Assembly (NCBI RefSeq): GCF_001428025.1
Contig: NZ_LMSC01000005.1
Location: 477,069 to 541,068 of the forward strand
From: Phycicoccus sp. Soil748
GTDB taxonomy: Bacteria; Actinomycetota; Actinomycetes; Actinomycetales; Dermatophilaceae
Reading direction: 5' to 3'
Length of the DNA stretch: 64,000 bases
Both the position numbers and the translations under genes were made by a program. Positions 20,971 to 30,293 of the stretch are shown piece by piece (the stretch's first letter is position 1; each line of letters begins with the position of its first letter). The notes beneath the pieces are model-generated. The model was not told the origin of the DNA. It saw only the letters and a program-made list of their open reading frames with translations, and ran no database searches.

Positions 20971-21900
20971 ATGGCCACGTCTGCACCCGCCCTCCGCACC
21001 TCGGTGTCCACACCCGCATGGGCCCGCTGGGCCAACGACCACCGCAAGTGGCTCTTCGCCGGACCGGCGATGGCCTTCGTCGCGGTCCTGATCGTCTTCC
21101 CGGTGGCCTGGACGGTCTACCTCAGCCTCACTGACGCCGAGGGCTCGGTCCGGGCGGAGAAGGAGCTCACCGGGGCGGCCAACTACCTCGACGTCCTCGC
21201 GGACACCTCCCGCTTCTGGCCCGCCGTGCTGCGGACCGTCGAGTTCACCGGGATCGCACTGTTCTTCGAGGTCGTCCTGGGGATGTGCATCGCGCTCCTG
21301 CTGTGGCGGCCGTTCCGGGGCGAGAAGTGGGTGCGGGTCGCGATCCTGCTCCCGCTGGTTGCCACCCCCGTCGCCGTCGGCATGATGTGGCGGCTGATCC
21401 TCGACCCCAACATCGGTTTCGCCAACCAGGTGCTCGGCTGGGTGGGGATCCCGCCACAGCCCTGGCTGGCAGGGGAGGGGTCGGCGCTGGTGACCACGGC
21501 CTTCATCGACGTGTGGCAGTGGACCCCCATGGTGGTGCTCATCCTCCTGGCCGGCCTCACCGCGCTGCCCGAGGAGCCCCATGAGGCGGCACTGGTCGAC
21601 GGCACGACCGGCTGGCAGCGGTTCCGGTTCATCACCCTGCCGATGCTCATGCCGACGGTGGTCGTCGCGATCCTGCTGCGCGGGATCGACGCGATCAAGA
21701 CGTTCGACATCCTCTACGCCACCAAGGGCAAGGGAGGCGGGTCCTTCCACGAGGTGGAGACGCTCAACGTCTACGCCTACGGCCTCAGCTTCGACTACAA
21801 CGAGTACGGCGTCGCCTCCGCCGTCCTCATCCTGTTCTTCCTCATCATCATCGGCTCCATGTGGGCCCTCACCGCCCGTCGCAGGGAGGAGCTCTCATGA
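20971..21900 (+). CDS. ABC sugar transporter permease (MalF/UgpA type)
   Basis: The 309-residue protein has six membrane segments, beginning KWLFAGPAMAFVAVLIVFPVAWTVYLS. The EAA loop that contacts the ATPase is seen as EEPHEAALVDGTTGWQRFRFITLPMLMPT. It is the first of a heterodimeric pair. The ribosome binding site is AGGAG, 7 nt before the ATG. Its stop overlaps the start of the next permease gene (ATGA). No ATPase gene is present; carbohydrate importers of this class in actinobacteria commonly share one MsiK-type ATPase encoded elsewhere. Confidence 0.93.
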   Translation: MATSAPALRTSVSTPAWARWANDHRKWLFAGPAMAFVAVLIVFPVAWTVYLSLTDAEGSVRAEKELTGAANYLDVLADTSRFWPAVLRTVEFTGIALFFEVVLGMCIALLLWRPFRGEKWVRVAILLPLVATPVAVGMMWRLILDPNIGFANQVLGWVGIPPQPWLAGEGSALVTTAFIDVWQWTPMVVLILLAGLTALPEEPHEAALVDGTTGWQRFRFITLPMLMPTVVVAILLRGIDAIKTFDILYATKGKGGGSFHEVETLNVYAYGLSFDYNEYGVASAVLILFFLIIIGSMWALTARRREELS

Positions 21901-22715
21901 GCCGTCGCCGGAGCTCGTTCACCACCTTCCGCGTGGCCGCTCTCGTGGTGGTCGTCGTCGTCCTGCTCGCGCCGCTGGTGTGGATGCTGCTGGCCTCGTT
22001 CAAGAGCAACGTCGACATCTACGACAGCAGCAAGGCGGTCTTCTTCTCGCCCACCCTCGACAACTACACGAAGGTGCTGGCGCAGGCCAACTACGGCCGC
22101 TTCATCCTCAACAGCTTCTGGGTGGCGTTCGCCTCCACCACGCTCTCCCTGCTGCTCGGCGTGCCGGCTGCCTATGCCATGAGCCGCTTCACCATGAACC
22201 GGTCCGCCCTCGTGGTCCTGATGGCGCGCGTCATCCCGGGCGTCTCGCTCCTCGTGCCCTGGTACTACGTGTTCTCCAACCTCCGGATGGTCGGCGGCTA
22301 CACCGTCCTCATCCTCAGCCACATGTTCGTGGCCCTGCCCCTCGTCGTCTACATCATGATGGGCTACTTCGACGGCCTGCCGCTGGAGCTCGAGGAGTCG
22401 GCGATGGTCGACGGCCTGACACCCATCGGCGCCTTCCGGCTGATCACGCTGCCGCTGTCGGTCCCGGGCATCGCGACGGCCGGGATCCTGGCCTTCATCT
22501 TCTCCTGGAACAACTTCATGTTCGCGCTGGTGCTCTCCGACGCCCACACCAAGACGCTGCCCGTGGCGATCTTCAACTTCGTCGGCTACGCCAGCATCGA
22601 CTGGGGCGGTCTCATGGCCGCGGCGACCGTGGTGACGCTGCCGATCATGGTCATCGCCCTGTTCACGCAGAAGTACATCGTCTCCGGCCTCACGGCCGGC
22701 GCCACGAAGGGCTGA
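21897..22715 (+). CDS. ABC sugar transporter permease (MalG/UgpE type)
   Basis: The 272-residue protein has six membrane segments (VAALVVVVVVLLAPLVWMLLASF first) and the EAA motif ELEESAMVDGLTPIGAFRLITLPLSVPG. It pairs with the preceding permease, with which it overlaps by 4 nt (ATGA). The dehydratase gene starts 3 bp after its stop. Transport and catabolism are therefore on one transcript. Confidence 0.93.
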   Translation: MSRRRSSFTTFRVAALVVVVVVLLAPLVWMLLASFKSNVDIYDSSKAVFFSPTLDNYTKVLAQANYGRFILNSFWVAFASTTLSLLLGVPAAYAMSRFTMNRSALVVLMARVIPGVSLLVPWYYVFSNLRMVGGYTVLILSHMFVALPLVVYIMMGYFDGLPLELEESAMVDGLTPIGAFRLITLPLSVPGIATAGILAFIFSWNNFMFALVLSDAHTKTLPVAIFNFVGYASIDWGGLMAAATVVTLPIMVIALFTQKYIVSGLTAGATKG

Positions 22716-22718
22716 GGC

Positions 22719-23867
22719 ATGGAGACCATCGAACGCGTCGAGACCTTCATGGTGGCCCCGCGGTGGCTGTTCGTGCGCCTGGAGACGTCCGCCGGCCTGG
22801 TCGGCTGGGGCGAGGCGACCTGCGAAGGGCGGTCCGAGACGGTGCGCACCGCCGTGGACCAGCTCGCGGAGGTGCTCATCGGCCAGGACCCCGAACGGAT
22901 CGAGGACCACTGGCAGGTCATGACCAAGGGCTCGTTCTACCGGGGCGGGCCGATCCTGGCCAGCGCCGTGAGCGGGCTCGACCAGGCGCTCTGGGACCTC
23001 AAGGGCAAGCGCTACGACACCCCCGTGCACCAGCTGCTCGGTGGGGCCGTGCGCGACCGCATCCGGGTGTACGGCTGGGTCGGCGGGGACGAGCCGGCCG
23101 AGGTGGCAGACCACATCGCCGAGCAGGTGCAGGCCGGTCTCACCGCCGTGAAGATGAACGCCAGCGGCCGGATGAGCCCTGTCGCGTCGGTGGCCGAGCT
23201 CGACGGCGTCGTGGCCCGGGTCGCCGCCGCTCGAGAGGTCCTCGGCGACAGCCGCGACGTGGCGGTCGACTTCCACGGGCGCTTCACCTTGGCGAACGCC
23301 CGCCGCGTCGCTCCCCTCCTCGAGCCCTACCGTCCGTTCTTCCTGGAGGAGCCGGTGGTGCCCGAGAACTCGCACCTCATCGGCGACTTCGTCAGGAGCA
23401 CGACGACACCGGTGTCGACGGGGGAGCGGCTGTTCTCCCGGCAGGAGTTCCTGCCGGTCCTGCAGGCGGGCATCGCCGTCGCCCAGCCCGACCTGTCGCA
23501 CGCCGGTGGCATCACCGAGGTCCGCAAGATCGCTGCCCTGGCGGAGACGTTCGACGTCCAGCTCGCGCCGCACTGCCCTTTGGGGCCCCTCGCGCTGGCC
23601 GCTTGCCTCCAGGTGGGCTTCGCCACCGCCAACTTCCTCATCCAGGAGCAGAGCATCGGGATCCACTACAACGCCGGTGCCGAGGTGCTGGACTACGTCG
23701 TCGACCCCGCGCCGCTCGCCTTCGTCGACGGCCACATCGAGCGGCTGACCGGCGCAGGACTCGGTATCGAGGTGGACGAGGCCGTGGTGCGCGCCGCTGA
23801 CAAGCGTGGCCATGCGTGGCGCGGACCGGTGTGGCGCCACTCCGACGGCTCGTTCGCGGAGTGGTGA
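22719..23867 (+). CDS. dgoD: D-galactonate dehydratase-like enolase superfamily enzyme
   Basis: The 382-residue protein aligns by eye along its length with E. coli DgoD. Shared features include PRWLFVRLET, LIGQDPERI, GSFYRGGPIL, YGWVGGD and LAPHCPLGPLALAACL. The Mg2+ ligands D184, E210 and E236 and the catalytic His residues H186 and H285 are in place. It should dehydrate D-galactonate to 2-dehydro-3-deoxy-D-galactonate in the cytoplasm. Enolase superfamily dehydratases differ by few residues, so a related aldonate cannot be excluded. The KDPG-type aldolase gene starts 2 bp later. Confidence 0.87.
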   Translation: METIERVETFMVAPRWLFVRLETSAGLVGWGEATCEGRSETVRTAVDQLAEVLIGQDPERIEDHWQVMTKGSFYRGGPILASAVSGLDQALWDLKGKRYDTPVHQLLGGAVRDRIRVYGWVGGDEPAEVADHIAEQVQAGLTAVKMNASGRMSPVASVAELDGVVARVAAAREVLGDSRDVAVDFHGRFTLANARRVAPLLEPYRPFFLEEPVVPENSHLIGDFVRSTTTPVSTGERLFSRQEFLPVLQAGIAVAQPDLSHAGGITEVRKIAALAETFDVQLAPHCPLGPLALAACLQVGFATANFLIQEQSIGIHYNAGAEVLDYVVDPAPLAFVDGHIERLTGAGLGIEVDEAVVRAADKRGHAWRGPVWRHSDGSFAEW

Positions 23868-23869
23868 GC

Positions 23870-24529
23870 ATGGGCACCGATGGCACCAAGGCCTTCTCGT
23901 CCACGACCTTCGTCGACGAGCTGTCGGCCGCCAGGGTGATGGCCATCATCCGGGGGAAGCACCCCGGGGCGGCCGAGGACGCCGCGGTCGCCCTGCTCGA
24001 GGAGGGCGTGCGCTTCGTGGAGGTCGCCCTGACGACACCCTCAGCGCTCGAGGTCATCAGGCGGGTGCGCGCCGTCGTCGGTCCCGACGTGCGGCTGGGG
24101 GCGGGAACCGTCCTCACGGCCGCGGACGTCGACGCCGCGGTGGCGGCCGGGGCCGACTTCGTCGTGACGCCGGCCGTCGCCCCCTCGGTGGCAGCGGCTG
24201 CCGAGCGTGGGGTGCCCTGCGCCGCCGGCGCATTCACTGCGACCGAGGCCCACGAGGCCCACGTGGCCGGCGCGGCGGTCGTGAAGCTGTTCCCGGCGTC
24301 GCTGGGCGGACCGAGCTACCTCAGGGCCCTGCGCGACCCGTTCCCCGACATCCCGTTCATGGCCGTCGGAGGGGTGGACGTCGACGCGGCACCCCTGTAC
24401 CTCTCCGCGGGTGCCGTCGCGGTCGGGGTCGGCGGGCCGCTCGTCGGCGACGCCGCATCCGGCGGCGACCTCGCTGCGCTGCGCGAGCGGGCGCGCTCGT
24501 ACGTAGAGCTGGCGGGAACCGCCTCGTGA
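23870..24529 (+). CDS. 2-dehydro-3-deoxy-6-phosphogluconate/galactonate aldolase
   Basis: The 219-residue class I aldolase shows VMAIIRGKHP, the catalytic Glu in FVEVALTTPS, LGAGTVLTAADVDAAVAAGADFVVTP and the Schiff-base lysine in AAVVKLFPAS. It cleaves KDPG or KDPGal to pyruvate and glyceraldehyde 3-phosphate. It overlaps the kinase gene by 4 nt (GTGA). Start choice is ATG 23870; GTG 23864 is an alternative. The gene order dehydratase, aldolase, kinase matches the De Ley-Doudoroff route for galactonate. Confidence 0.9.
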   Translation: MGTDGTKAFSSTTFVDELSAARVMAIIRGKHPGAAEDAAVALLEEGVRFVEVALTTPSALEVIRRVRAVVGPDVRLGAGTVLTAADVDAAVAAGADFVVTPAVAPSVAAAAERGVPCAAGAFTATEAHEAHVAGAAVVKLFPASLGGPSYLRALRDPFPDIPFMAVGGVDVDAAPLYLSAGAVAVGVGGPLVGDAASGGDLAALRERARSYVELAGTAS

Positions 24530-25476
24530 CCGCTCGACCGGACGTGGTCACCCTGGGTGAGTCGATGGTGACCTTCCGCTGGCCCGGGCCCCTGGCGCTG
24601 GGCGTGCCGCTCGTGGCCAGGCTGGCCGGCGCCGAGTCCAACGTGGCCATCGGCCTCGCTCGCCTGGGCCACCGGGTCGCGTGGGCGGGCAGGGTCGGGC
24701 AGGACGCCTTCGGGGACCTCGTCCTGCGCGAGCTCGCGGCCGAAGGGGTGGACACCCGGGCCGCCCGGCGTGACCCGGACGCACCCACCGGGTTGATGTT
24801 CGTCGAGAGCCGGACCGCGGACGTCGTCCGGGTCGAGTACCGCCGCGCGGGGTCGGCCGGGTCCCGGCTCGACGCGGCCGATGTCGAGCAGGCCCTCGAC
24901 CCCCTCCCCAGGGTCCTGCACCTGACCGGCATCACGGCAGCCCTCGAGGGCCCGGCGGCAGCGGCCGTGCTGCACGCCGCCGAGCTGGCCCGGGCCGCCG
25001 GCGTGCTGGTGTCCCTCGACGTCAACCACAGGTCGCGCCTCTGGACCGCCGACGGTGCCAGGGCGGGACTGCGCCCCCTCGTCCGGCTCACGGACCTGCT
25101 CATCGCCTCCGAGGACGAGCTCGGCCTCGTCGCCTCTGGGGACGAGGAGACGTCCGTGGGGAAGCTGCTGTCCGAGGGGGTGACCCGCGTCGCCGTGAAG
25201 CGGGGGAGCGCCGGCAGCAGCCTCTGGGGCCCCCGGGGCCGCACCGACATGGACGCCCTTGCGGTCACCGCCGTGGACGTCGTGGGTGCAGGCGACGCCT
25301 TCTGTGCGGGCCTGCTGTCAGGGCTGCTCGACGGCATCGACGACGCGGACGCCCTGGCCCGCGCCAACGCCGTCGGCGCCGTCGCCGTGAGCACCCACGG
25401 TGACTGGGAGGGTCTGCCCCGCCGCCACGAGCTCGACCAGCTTGCCGGTGTCGCTGCCGGTACCGCCCACCGCTGA
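24526..25476 (+). CDS. kdgK: 2-dehydro-3-deoxygluconokinase (PfkB family)
   Basis: The 316-residue PfkB sugar kinase starts at a GTG ([17 protein letters not shown]) overlapping the aldolase stop. The N-terminal signature is [29 protein letters not shown], and the C-terminal ATP/anion-hole signature is [16 protein letters not shown] with the catalytic Asp. [12 protein letters not shown] is typical of KDG kinases. It phosphorylates 2-keto-3-deoxy-sugar acids at O6 before aldol cleavage. One promiscuous kinase could serve products of both dehydratases in the operon. Confidence 0.88.
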   Translation: MTARPDVVTLGESMVTFRWPGPLALGVPLVARLAGAESNVAIGLARLGHRVAWAGRVGQDAFGDLVLRELAAEGVDTRAARRDPDAPTGLMFVESRTADVVRVEYRRAGSAGSRLDAADVEQALDPLPRVLHLTGITAALEGPAAAAVLHAAELARAAGVLVSLDVNHRSRLWTADGARAGLRPLVRLTDLLIASEDELGLVASGDEETSVGKLLSEGVTRVAVKRGSAGSSLWGPRGRTDMDALAVTAVDVVGAGDAFCAGLLSGLLDGIDDADALARANAVGAVAVSTHGDWEGLPRRHELDQLAGVAAGTAHR

Positions 25477-25495
25477 CCACCTGAGAGGTTCACCC

Positions 25496-26725
25496 ATGAA
25501 GATCGCGACCGTCGACGTCGTCGTCTGCAGCCCCGACCGCAACTTCGTGACCCTGCGCGTCACCACCGAGGACGGCCTGGTCGGCCTGGGGGACGGGACC
25601 CTCAACGGACGCGAGCTGGCCGTCGCGTCGTACCTCCGGGACCACGTGGCGCCGCTGCTCGTGGGCCGTGACGCCCACGCCGTCGAGGACACCTGGCAGT
25701 TCCTGTACCGGTCGGGGTACTGGCGGCGGGGACCGGTGACGATGGCGGCGATCGCCGCGGTCGACGTGGCGCTCTGGGACCTCAAGGCCCAAGCAGCCGG
25801 CATGCCTCTCTACCAGCTGCTGGGCGGGGCGTCCCGCACCGGCATCATGGCCTACGGCCACGCGTCGGGCCGGGACACGGCCGAGCTGTTCGACTCCATC
25901 CGGCAGCACCTCGAGGCGGGGTACCGCTCCATCCGCGTCCAGACCTCCGTGCCGGGCATCAATGCGGTGTATGGCGTGGCCGCGCAGCCGAGCAGCGAGG
26001 GAAAGCGGTACGACTACGAGCCGGCCCAGCGCACGCCGCTGCCGGCCGAGGAGGACTGGGACACCCGCGCCTACCTGCGGCACCTGCCCTCGGTGTTCGA
26101 GGCGGTGCGGGGGGAGTTCGGTCCCGAGCTCCCGCTGCTGCACGACGGGCACCACCGGATGACACCCATTCAGGCTGCCCGGCTGGGCAAGGACCTCGAG
26201 CCCTACGACCTGTTCTGGCTCGAGGACTGCACGCCGGCCGAGAACCAGGAGGCGCTGCGGCTGGTGCGCGCCCACACCACGACGCCCCTGGCGATCGGGG
26301 AGGTGTTCAACACCGTCTGGGACTACCAGACCCTGATCCGCGAGCAGCTGATCGACTACGTGCGTTCCGCCGTCACGCACACCGGCGGCATCACGGCGAT
26401 GAGGAAGCTGCTCGACTTCGCTGCGCAGTACCAGATCAAGTCCGGCATCCACGGGCCGACGGACATCTCTCCCGTGGGCATGGCAGCGGCGCTCCACCTG
26501 GACCTGGCGATCCACAACTTCGGGATCCAGGAGTACATGCGCCACGGCGCCCTCACCGACGAGGTCTTCCGGCAGAGCTTCACCTTCGACGACGGCTACC
26601 TGCACCCCGGCAACGAGCCCGGGCTGGGCGTCACCCTCGACCAAGCGGCCGCTGACCGCTTCCCCTACCAGCCTGCCTACCTGCCCTTCAACCGGTTGAA
26701 GGACGGCACGGTCCATGACTGGTGA
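25496..26725 (+). CDS. D-mannonate dehydratase-like enolase superfamily enzyme (ManD/RspA type)
   Basis: The 409-residue protein resembles Man[63 protein letters not shown] and [10 protein letters not shown]. Likely metal ligands are D217, E243 and E269; likely catalytic residues are Y159 and H219. It would dehydrate D-mannonate (or D-gluconate, since the subgroup is mixed in specificity) to 2-keto-3-deoxygluconate. Many ManD-fold proteins have low activity, and the true substrate is open. It has its own ribosome binding site (GAGAGG) 19 bp after kdgK. Confidence 0.83.
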   Translation: MKIATVDVVVCSPDRNFVTLRVTTEDGLVGLGDGTLNGRELAVASYLRDHVAPLLVGRDAHAVEDTWQFLYRSGYWRRGPVTMAAIAAVDVALWDLKAQAAGMPLYQLLGGASRTGIMAYGHASGRDTAELFDSIRQHLEAGYRSIRVQTSVPGINAVYGVAAQPSSEGKRYDYEPAQRTPLPAEEDWDTRAYLRHLPSVFEAVRGEFGPELPLLHDGHHRMTPIQAARLGKDLEPYDLFWLEDCTPAENQEALRLVRAHTTTPLAIGEVFNTVWDYQTLIREQLIDYVRSAVTHTGGITAMRKLLDFAAQYQIKSGIHGPTDISPVGMAAALHLDLAIHNFGIQEYMRHGALTDEVFRQSFTFDDGYLHPGNEPGLGVTLDQAAADRFPYQPAYLPFNRLKDGTVHDW

Positions 26726-27308
26726 GGCGACTGTTGAGACGACGGGGGACGCCTCTGCCGCGACAGGCGCGACCATCAGGCACGTCGTGGTGATGGGGGT
26801 CTCGGGGTGCGGGAAGACCACGGTGGCGCAGGGCATCGCCCGGGTCACGGGCATGCGGTTCGCCGAGGCAGACAGCTTCCACTCCGCCTCGAACGTGGCG
26901 AAGATGAGCGCGGGACATCCCCTCGCGGACGCCGACCGGTGGCCGTGGCTCGACTCGCTGGCGCAGTGGATGGCTGCCGAGGACGCCCTCGGCCACTCGA
27001 CGGTCATCGCCTGCTCGGCGCTGCGCCGCGCCTACCGCGACGTGCTCCGCACCGGGCCGCCGACCCTGTCGTTCATCCACCTCGACGGCCCGGTAGGGGT
27101 CGTGCAGGAACGCCTGGCAGCCCGGCGCGGCCACTACATGCCGGCGAGCCTGCTGGGGTCGCAGCTCGAGACGCTCGAGCCGCTCCAGCCGGATGAGTCG
27201 GGGGTCGTGCTCGACCTGACGCGCTCGCCCGAGGAGCTCGTGGCCGATGCGGTGTCGTGGTTGGAGCAGGGACCGCGACCGGTCGGGGCCGTGCACCCGA
27301 TGCCATAG
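26715..27308 (+). CDS. gntK: Gluconokinase
   Basis: The 197-residue kinase has the Walker A motif [10 protein letters not shown] near residue 28, then [22 protein letters not shown] and [14 protein letters not shown], all typical of GntK. It phosphorylates D-gluconate to 6-phosphogluconate, feeding the pentose phosphate pathway. It overlaps the mannonate-dehydratase-like gene by 11 bp and ends the operon. Its presence suggests gluconate is a substrate or by-product of this uptake system. The first 20 residues are a variable Thr/Ala-rich extension. Confidence 0.9.
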   Translation: MTGEATVETTGDASAATGATIRHVVVMGVSGCGKTTVAQGIARVTGMRFAEADSFHSASNVAKMSAGHPLADADRWPWLDSLAQWMAAEDALGHSTVIACSALRRAYRDVLRTGPPTLSFIHLDGPVGVVQERLAARRGHYMPASLLGSQLETLEPLQPDESGVVLDLTRSPEELVADAVSWLEQGPRPVGAVHPMP

Positions 27309-27311
27309 AGT
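27306..27311 (+). promoter_or_regulatory. -10 hexamer TAGAGT for leaderless prfB
   Basis: TAGAGT spans the gluconokinase stop codon and lies 8 nt before the GTG start of prfB. prfB can therefore be expressed independently of the sugar-acid operon, as a leaderless message. Confidence 0.6.
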
Positions 27312-27319
27312 TGGTCCTC

Positions 27320-28438
27320 GTGGCCGTCGACTTCCAGCAAGAGATCAAGAACCTCCGCACCACCATGGACTCCGTGCGTGAGGTGACCGACCTGGCCGCC
27401 CTCAAGGTGCAGATCGGCGAGCTCGAGGCCAAGGCCTCCGCCCCTGACCTCTGGGACGACCCGGACGCCGCGCAGCAGGTGACCTCCGCGCTCAGCCGCG
27501 CCAACGCCGAGTACGAGCGCGTGACCGGCATGGACTCCCGCATCGACGACCTCGAGGTGCTCGTCGAGATGGGCACCGAGGACGGCGGCGACGCCGACAC
27601 CATGGCCGAGGCCGAGCGCGAGCTGGCCTCGCTGCAGAAGGCCGTCGGCGAGCTCGAGGTCCGGACGCTGCTGTCGGGGGAGTACGACGAGCGCGCCGCG
27701 GTCATCACCATCCGTGCAGGGGCAGGAGGCGTCGACGCCGCCGACTTCGCGGAGATGCTCATGCGCATGTACCTGCGCTGGGCAGAGCGGCACGGCTACC
27801 CCGCCCAGGTCATGGACACGTCGTACGCCGAGGAGGCCGGGCTGAAGTCGGCCACGTTCGAGATCAACGTGCCCTACGCGTTCGGCAACCTCTCCGTCGA
27901 GGCCGGCACCCACCGTCTGGTGCGCATCAGCCCCTTCGACAACCAGGGTCGGCGCCAGACGAGCTTCGCCGCGGTCGAGGTGATCCCGCTCATCGAGCAG
28001 ACCGACCACGTCGAGATCCCCGAGAACGAGATCAAGGTCGACGTCTTCCGCTCCAGCGGCCCCGGTGGGCAGAGCGTCAACACCACCGACTCGGCCGTCC
28101 GCATGACCCACATCCCCACGGGGATCGTGGTGTCGATGCAGAACGAGAAGTCGCAGATCCAGAACCGCGCGGCCGCACTGCGCGTGCTGCAGTCCCGCCT
28201 GCTCCTCCAGCGCCAGGCCGAGGAGGCCGCTGCCAAGAAGGAGATGGCCGGCGACGTCAAGGCCAGCTGGGGCGACCAGATGCGCTCCTACGTGCTCCAG
28301 CCCTACCAGATGGTCAAGGACCTGCGGACGGAGTTCGAGGTGGGCAACCCCTCGGCCGTGTTCGACGGCGACATCGACGGCTTCATCGAGGCGGGCGTCC
28401 GCTGGCGCAAGGAGCAGCAGAAGGCTGCCGAGGCCTGA
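27320..28438 (+). CDS. prfB: Peptide chain release factor 2
   Basis: The 372-residue protein starts [22 protein letters not shown]. It has the RF2 anticodon tripeptide SPF at residues 204-206 (ISPFDNQG) and the GGQ motif at 249-251 ([14 protein letters not shown]). It terminates translation at UGA and UAA; UGA is the dominant stop codon in this window. The frame is continuous, with no in-frame stop near codon 25, so the autoregulatory frameshift of E. coli prfB is absent. It lies upstream of ftsE, as in M. tuberculosis. Confidence 0.96.
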   Translation: MAVDFQQEIKNLRTTMDSVREVTDLAALKVQIGELEAKASAPDLWDDPDAAQQVTSALSRANAEYERVTGMDSRIDDLEVLVEMGTEDGGDADTMAEAERELASLQKAVGELEVRTLLSGEYDERAAVITIRAGAGGVDAADFAEMLMRMYLRWAERHGYPAQVMDTSYAEEAGLKSATFEINVPYAFGNLSVEAGTHRLVRISPFDNQGRRQTSFAAVEVIPLIEQTDHVEIPENEIKVDVFRSSGPGGQSVNTTDSAVRMTHIPTGIVVSMQNEKSQIQNRAAALRVLQSRLLLQRQAEEAAAKKEMAGDVKASWGDQMRSYVLQPYQMVKDLRTEFEVGNPSAVFDGDIDGFIEAGVRWRKEQQKAAEA

Positions 28439-28519
28439 CAGGCCGCCGAGGCCTGACCGGTCGAGGGGCCGCGCAACGCCGAGCAGCCGCGGCTGCACGG
28501 CATACCGGACACGGCGACC

Positions 28520-28525
28520 TATTCT
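28520..28525 (+). promoter_or_regulatory. -10 hexamer TATTCT upstream of ftsE
   Basis: TATTCT is a near-consensus -10 box that would start transcription around 28532, leaving about 70 nt before the ftsE ATG at 28601. A GTG-initiated in-frame extension (28529 or 28535) is possible but adds non-family residues. Confidence 0.5.
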
Positions 28526-28600
28526 CGGGTGGTCGTGCGTGCCGCCCCGGCGACGCGTACGCGGTCCCATCCGCCCCCCGGTAAGGCTCTGCACCCGCGC

Positions 28601-29290
28601 ATGATCCGTTTCGAGAACGTCAGCAAGGTCTACCCCCGGTCCACCCGACCCGCGCTGAGCGACATCGACCTCGACGTCGAGCGGGGCGAGTTCGTCTTCG
28701 TCGTGGGGTCCTCCGGCTCGGGCAAGTCCACGCTGCTGCGCCTGGTCCTCAAGGAGGAGGGCGCCTCCAAGGGCAGCGTGCTCGTCGCCGGGCAGGACGT
28801 CGGCCGCCTGCCGTCGCGCAAGGTGCCGCGCCTGCGCCGCGAGATCGGCACCGTGTTCCAGGACTTCCGGCTGCTGCCCAACAAGACCGTCTACCAGAAC
28901 GTCGCCTTCGCCCTGCAGGTCCTCGGCCGCTCCGGCCACGTCATCCGCCAGGTCGTGCCCGAGACCCTGGAGATGGTCGGCCTCGACGGCAAGGAGAAGC
29001 GCCTGCCGCACGAGCTCTCCGGGGGTGAGCAGCAGCGCGTCGCGATCGCGCGGGCCTTCGTCAACAAGCCGCCGATCCTGCTGTGCGACGAGCCGACCGG
29101 AAACCTCGACCCGACGACCAGCCTCGACATCGTGCGGCTGCTCGACCGCATCAACCGCACCGGCACCACGATCGTCATGGCCACCCACGACGACGACATC
29201 GTCGACCAGCTGCGCAAGCGCGTCGTCGAGCTCAAGAACGGCCACCTCATCCGCGACGAGAACAAGGGCGTCTACGGCAGCGGTCGCTGA
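28601..29290 (+). CDS. ftsE: Cell division ATP-binding protein FtsE
   Basis: The 229-residue ABC ATPase starts [12 protein letters not shown]. Walker A is GSSGSGKST, the signature is LSGGEQQR and Walker B is [12 protein letters not shown], followed by the H-loop His in MATHDDD. FtsE drives FtsX to activate a peptidoglycan hydrolase at the division site. The ftsX gene follows after 33 bp, and an M23 hydrolase follows that. Confidence 0.96.
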   Translation: MIRFENVSKVYPRSTRPALSDIDLDVERGEFVFVVGSSGSGKSTLLRLVLKEEGASKGSVLVAGQDVGRLPSRKVPRLRREIGTVFQDFRLLPNKTVYQNVAFALQVLGRSGHVIRQVVPETLEMVGLDGKEKRLPHELSGGEQQRVAIARAFVNKPPILLCDEPTGNLDPTTSLDIVRLLDRINRTGTTIVMATHDDDIVDQLRKRVVELKNGHLIRDENKGVYGSGR

Positions 29291-29323
29291 CCGCGCGCCA
29301 CGGACTTCTGGAGACACCACCCC

Positions 29324-30229
29324 ATGCGACTGCAGTTCATGCTCAGCGAGATCTGGATCGGCCTGCGCCGAAACCTCTCGATCGCCGTCTCCGTCATGCT
29401 CGTGACGATGGTCTCGGTCTTCCTGCTGGGCATCGGGCTGCTCGTCCAGCAGCAGGTCGACACCCTCAAGGGCTTCTGGTACGACCGCGTGCAGGTGACG
29501 GTCTTCATGTGCGGCCCCAACTCCCCGGAGAAGGCCTGCGCCAAGGGCACGGTCACCCCTGAGCAGCGCGACTCCATCAAGGCCCAGCTCGGCGAGATGA
29601 AGCCGCTGGTCAAGAACGTCTACTACGAGTCCGAGCAGCAGGCGTTCGACCGGTTCAAGGAGCAGTACAAGAACTCCCCGATCTCGGACTACCTCCAGGT
29701 GGGGGACATCCCGCAGAACTACCGCGTGCAGCTGGCCGACCCGACGAAGTTCGCGGTGGTGGCGAGCGCGGTCGAGGGTGCGCCGGGGGTGGCGAGCGTC
29801 CAGGACCAGAAGAAGACGCTCGACAAGCTGTTCAAGGTGATGAACGTCGTCACCGTCGGCTCCCTCGTCCTCGCCGGGCTGATGGTGGTGTGCTCGGTGC
29901 TGCTCATGGCGACGACGATCCGCCAGGCGGCGTTCAGCCGGCGCCGCGAGACCGGCATCATGAAGCTCGTCGGCGCCTCCAACCTCACCATCCGGCTGCC
30001 GTTCGTCCTCGAGACGGTGCTCGCCGCCCTGCTCGGCGTGGGACTGGCCGTCGGGGGGCTGTGGGGCGCGACCGCCTACCTGTTGCCCCGCGTAGCCCGG
30101 GTGCTCCCCGCCGCGCCGCTGATCGGCGAGGGAGCGGTATGGGTGCTCGCGCCCTGGCTCGCCGCCCTCATGCTCGTGGTCGCCGTCCTGACCAGCTGGG
30201 CCACCCTGCGGCGCTACCTGCGCGTCTGA
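29324..30229 (+). CDS. ftsX: Cell division protein FtsX
   Basis: The 301-residue protein has the type VII ABC layout: a first membrane segment (ISIAVSVMLVTMVSVFLLG-like, residues 20-42), an extracellular domain (about 45-165), and three C-terminal segments. The extracellular domain has two cysteines, C63 and C72, which could form a disulfide. It couples ATP hydrolysis by FtsE to a hydrolase outside the membrane. The hydrolase partner is plausibly the M23 protein encoded 64 bp downstream. Confidence 0.95.
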   Translation: MRLQFMLSEIWIGLRRNLSIAVSVMLVTMVSVFLLGIGLLVQQQVDTLKGFWYDRVQVTVFMCGPNSPEKACAKGTVTPEQRDSIKAQLGEMKPLVKNVYYESEQQAFDRFKEQYKNSPISDYLQVGDIPQNYRVQLADPTKFAVVASAVEGAPGVASVQDQKKTLDKLFKVMNVVTVGSLVLAGLMVVCSVLLMATTIRQAAFSRRRETGIMKLVGASNLTIRLPFVLETVLAALLGVGLAVGGLWGATAYLLPRVARVLPAAPLIGEGAVWVLAPWLAALMLVVAVLTSWATLRRYLRV

Positions 30230-30293
30230 CCGGCAGTCGTCCGGCATTTCACAGGTGCGTCGTCCCCCGAAACCCCTGAGGCTTGTGTTACCA

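Noticed and set aside
27320..27500. Programmed frameshift in prfB
   Set aside because: The frame is continuous from the GTG start through the GGQ region, with no in-frame stop codon near codon 25.
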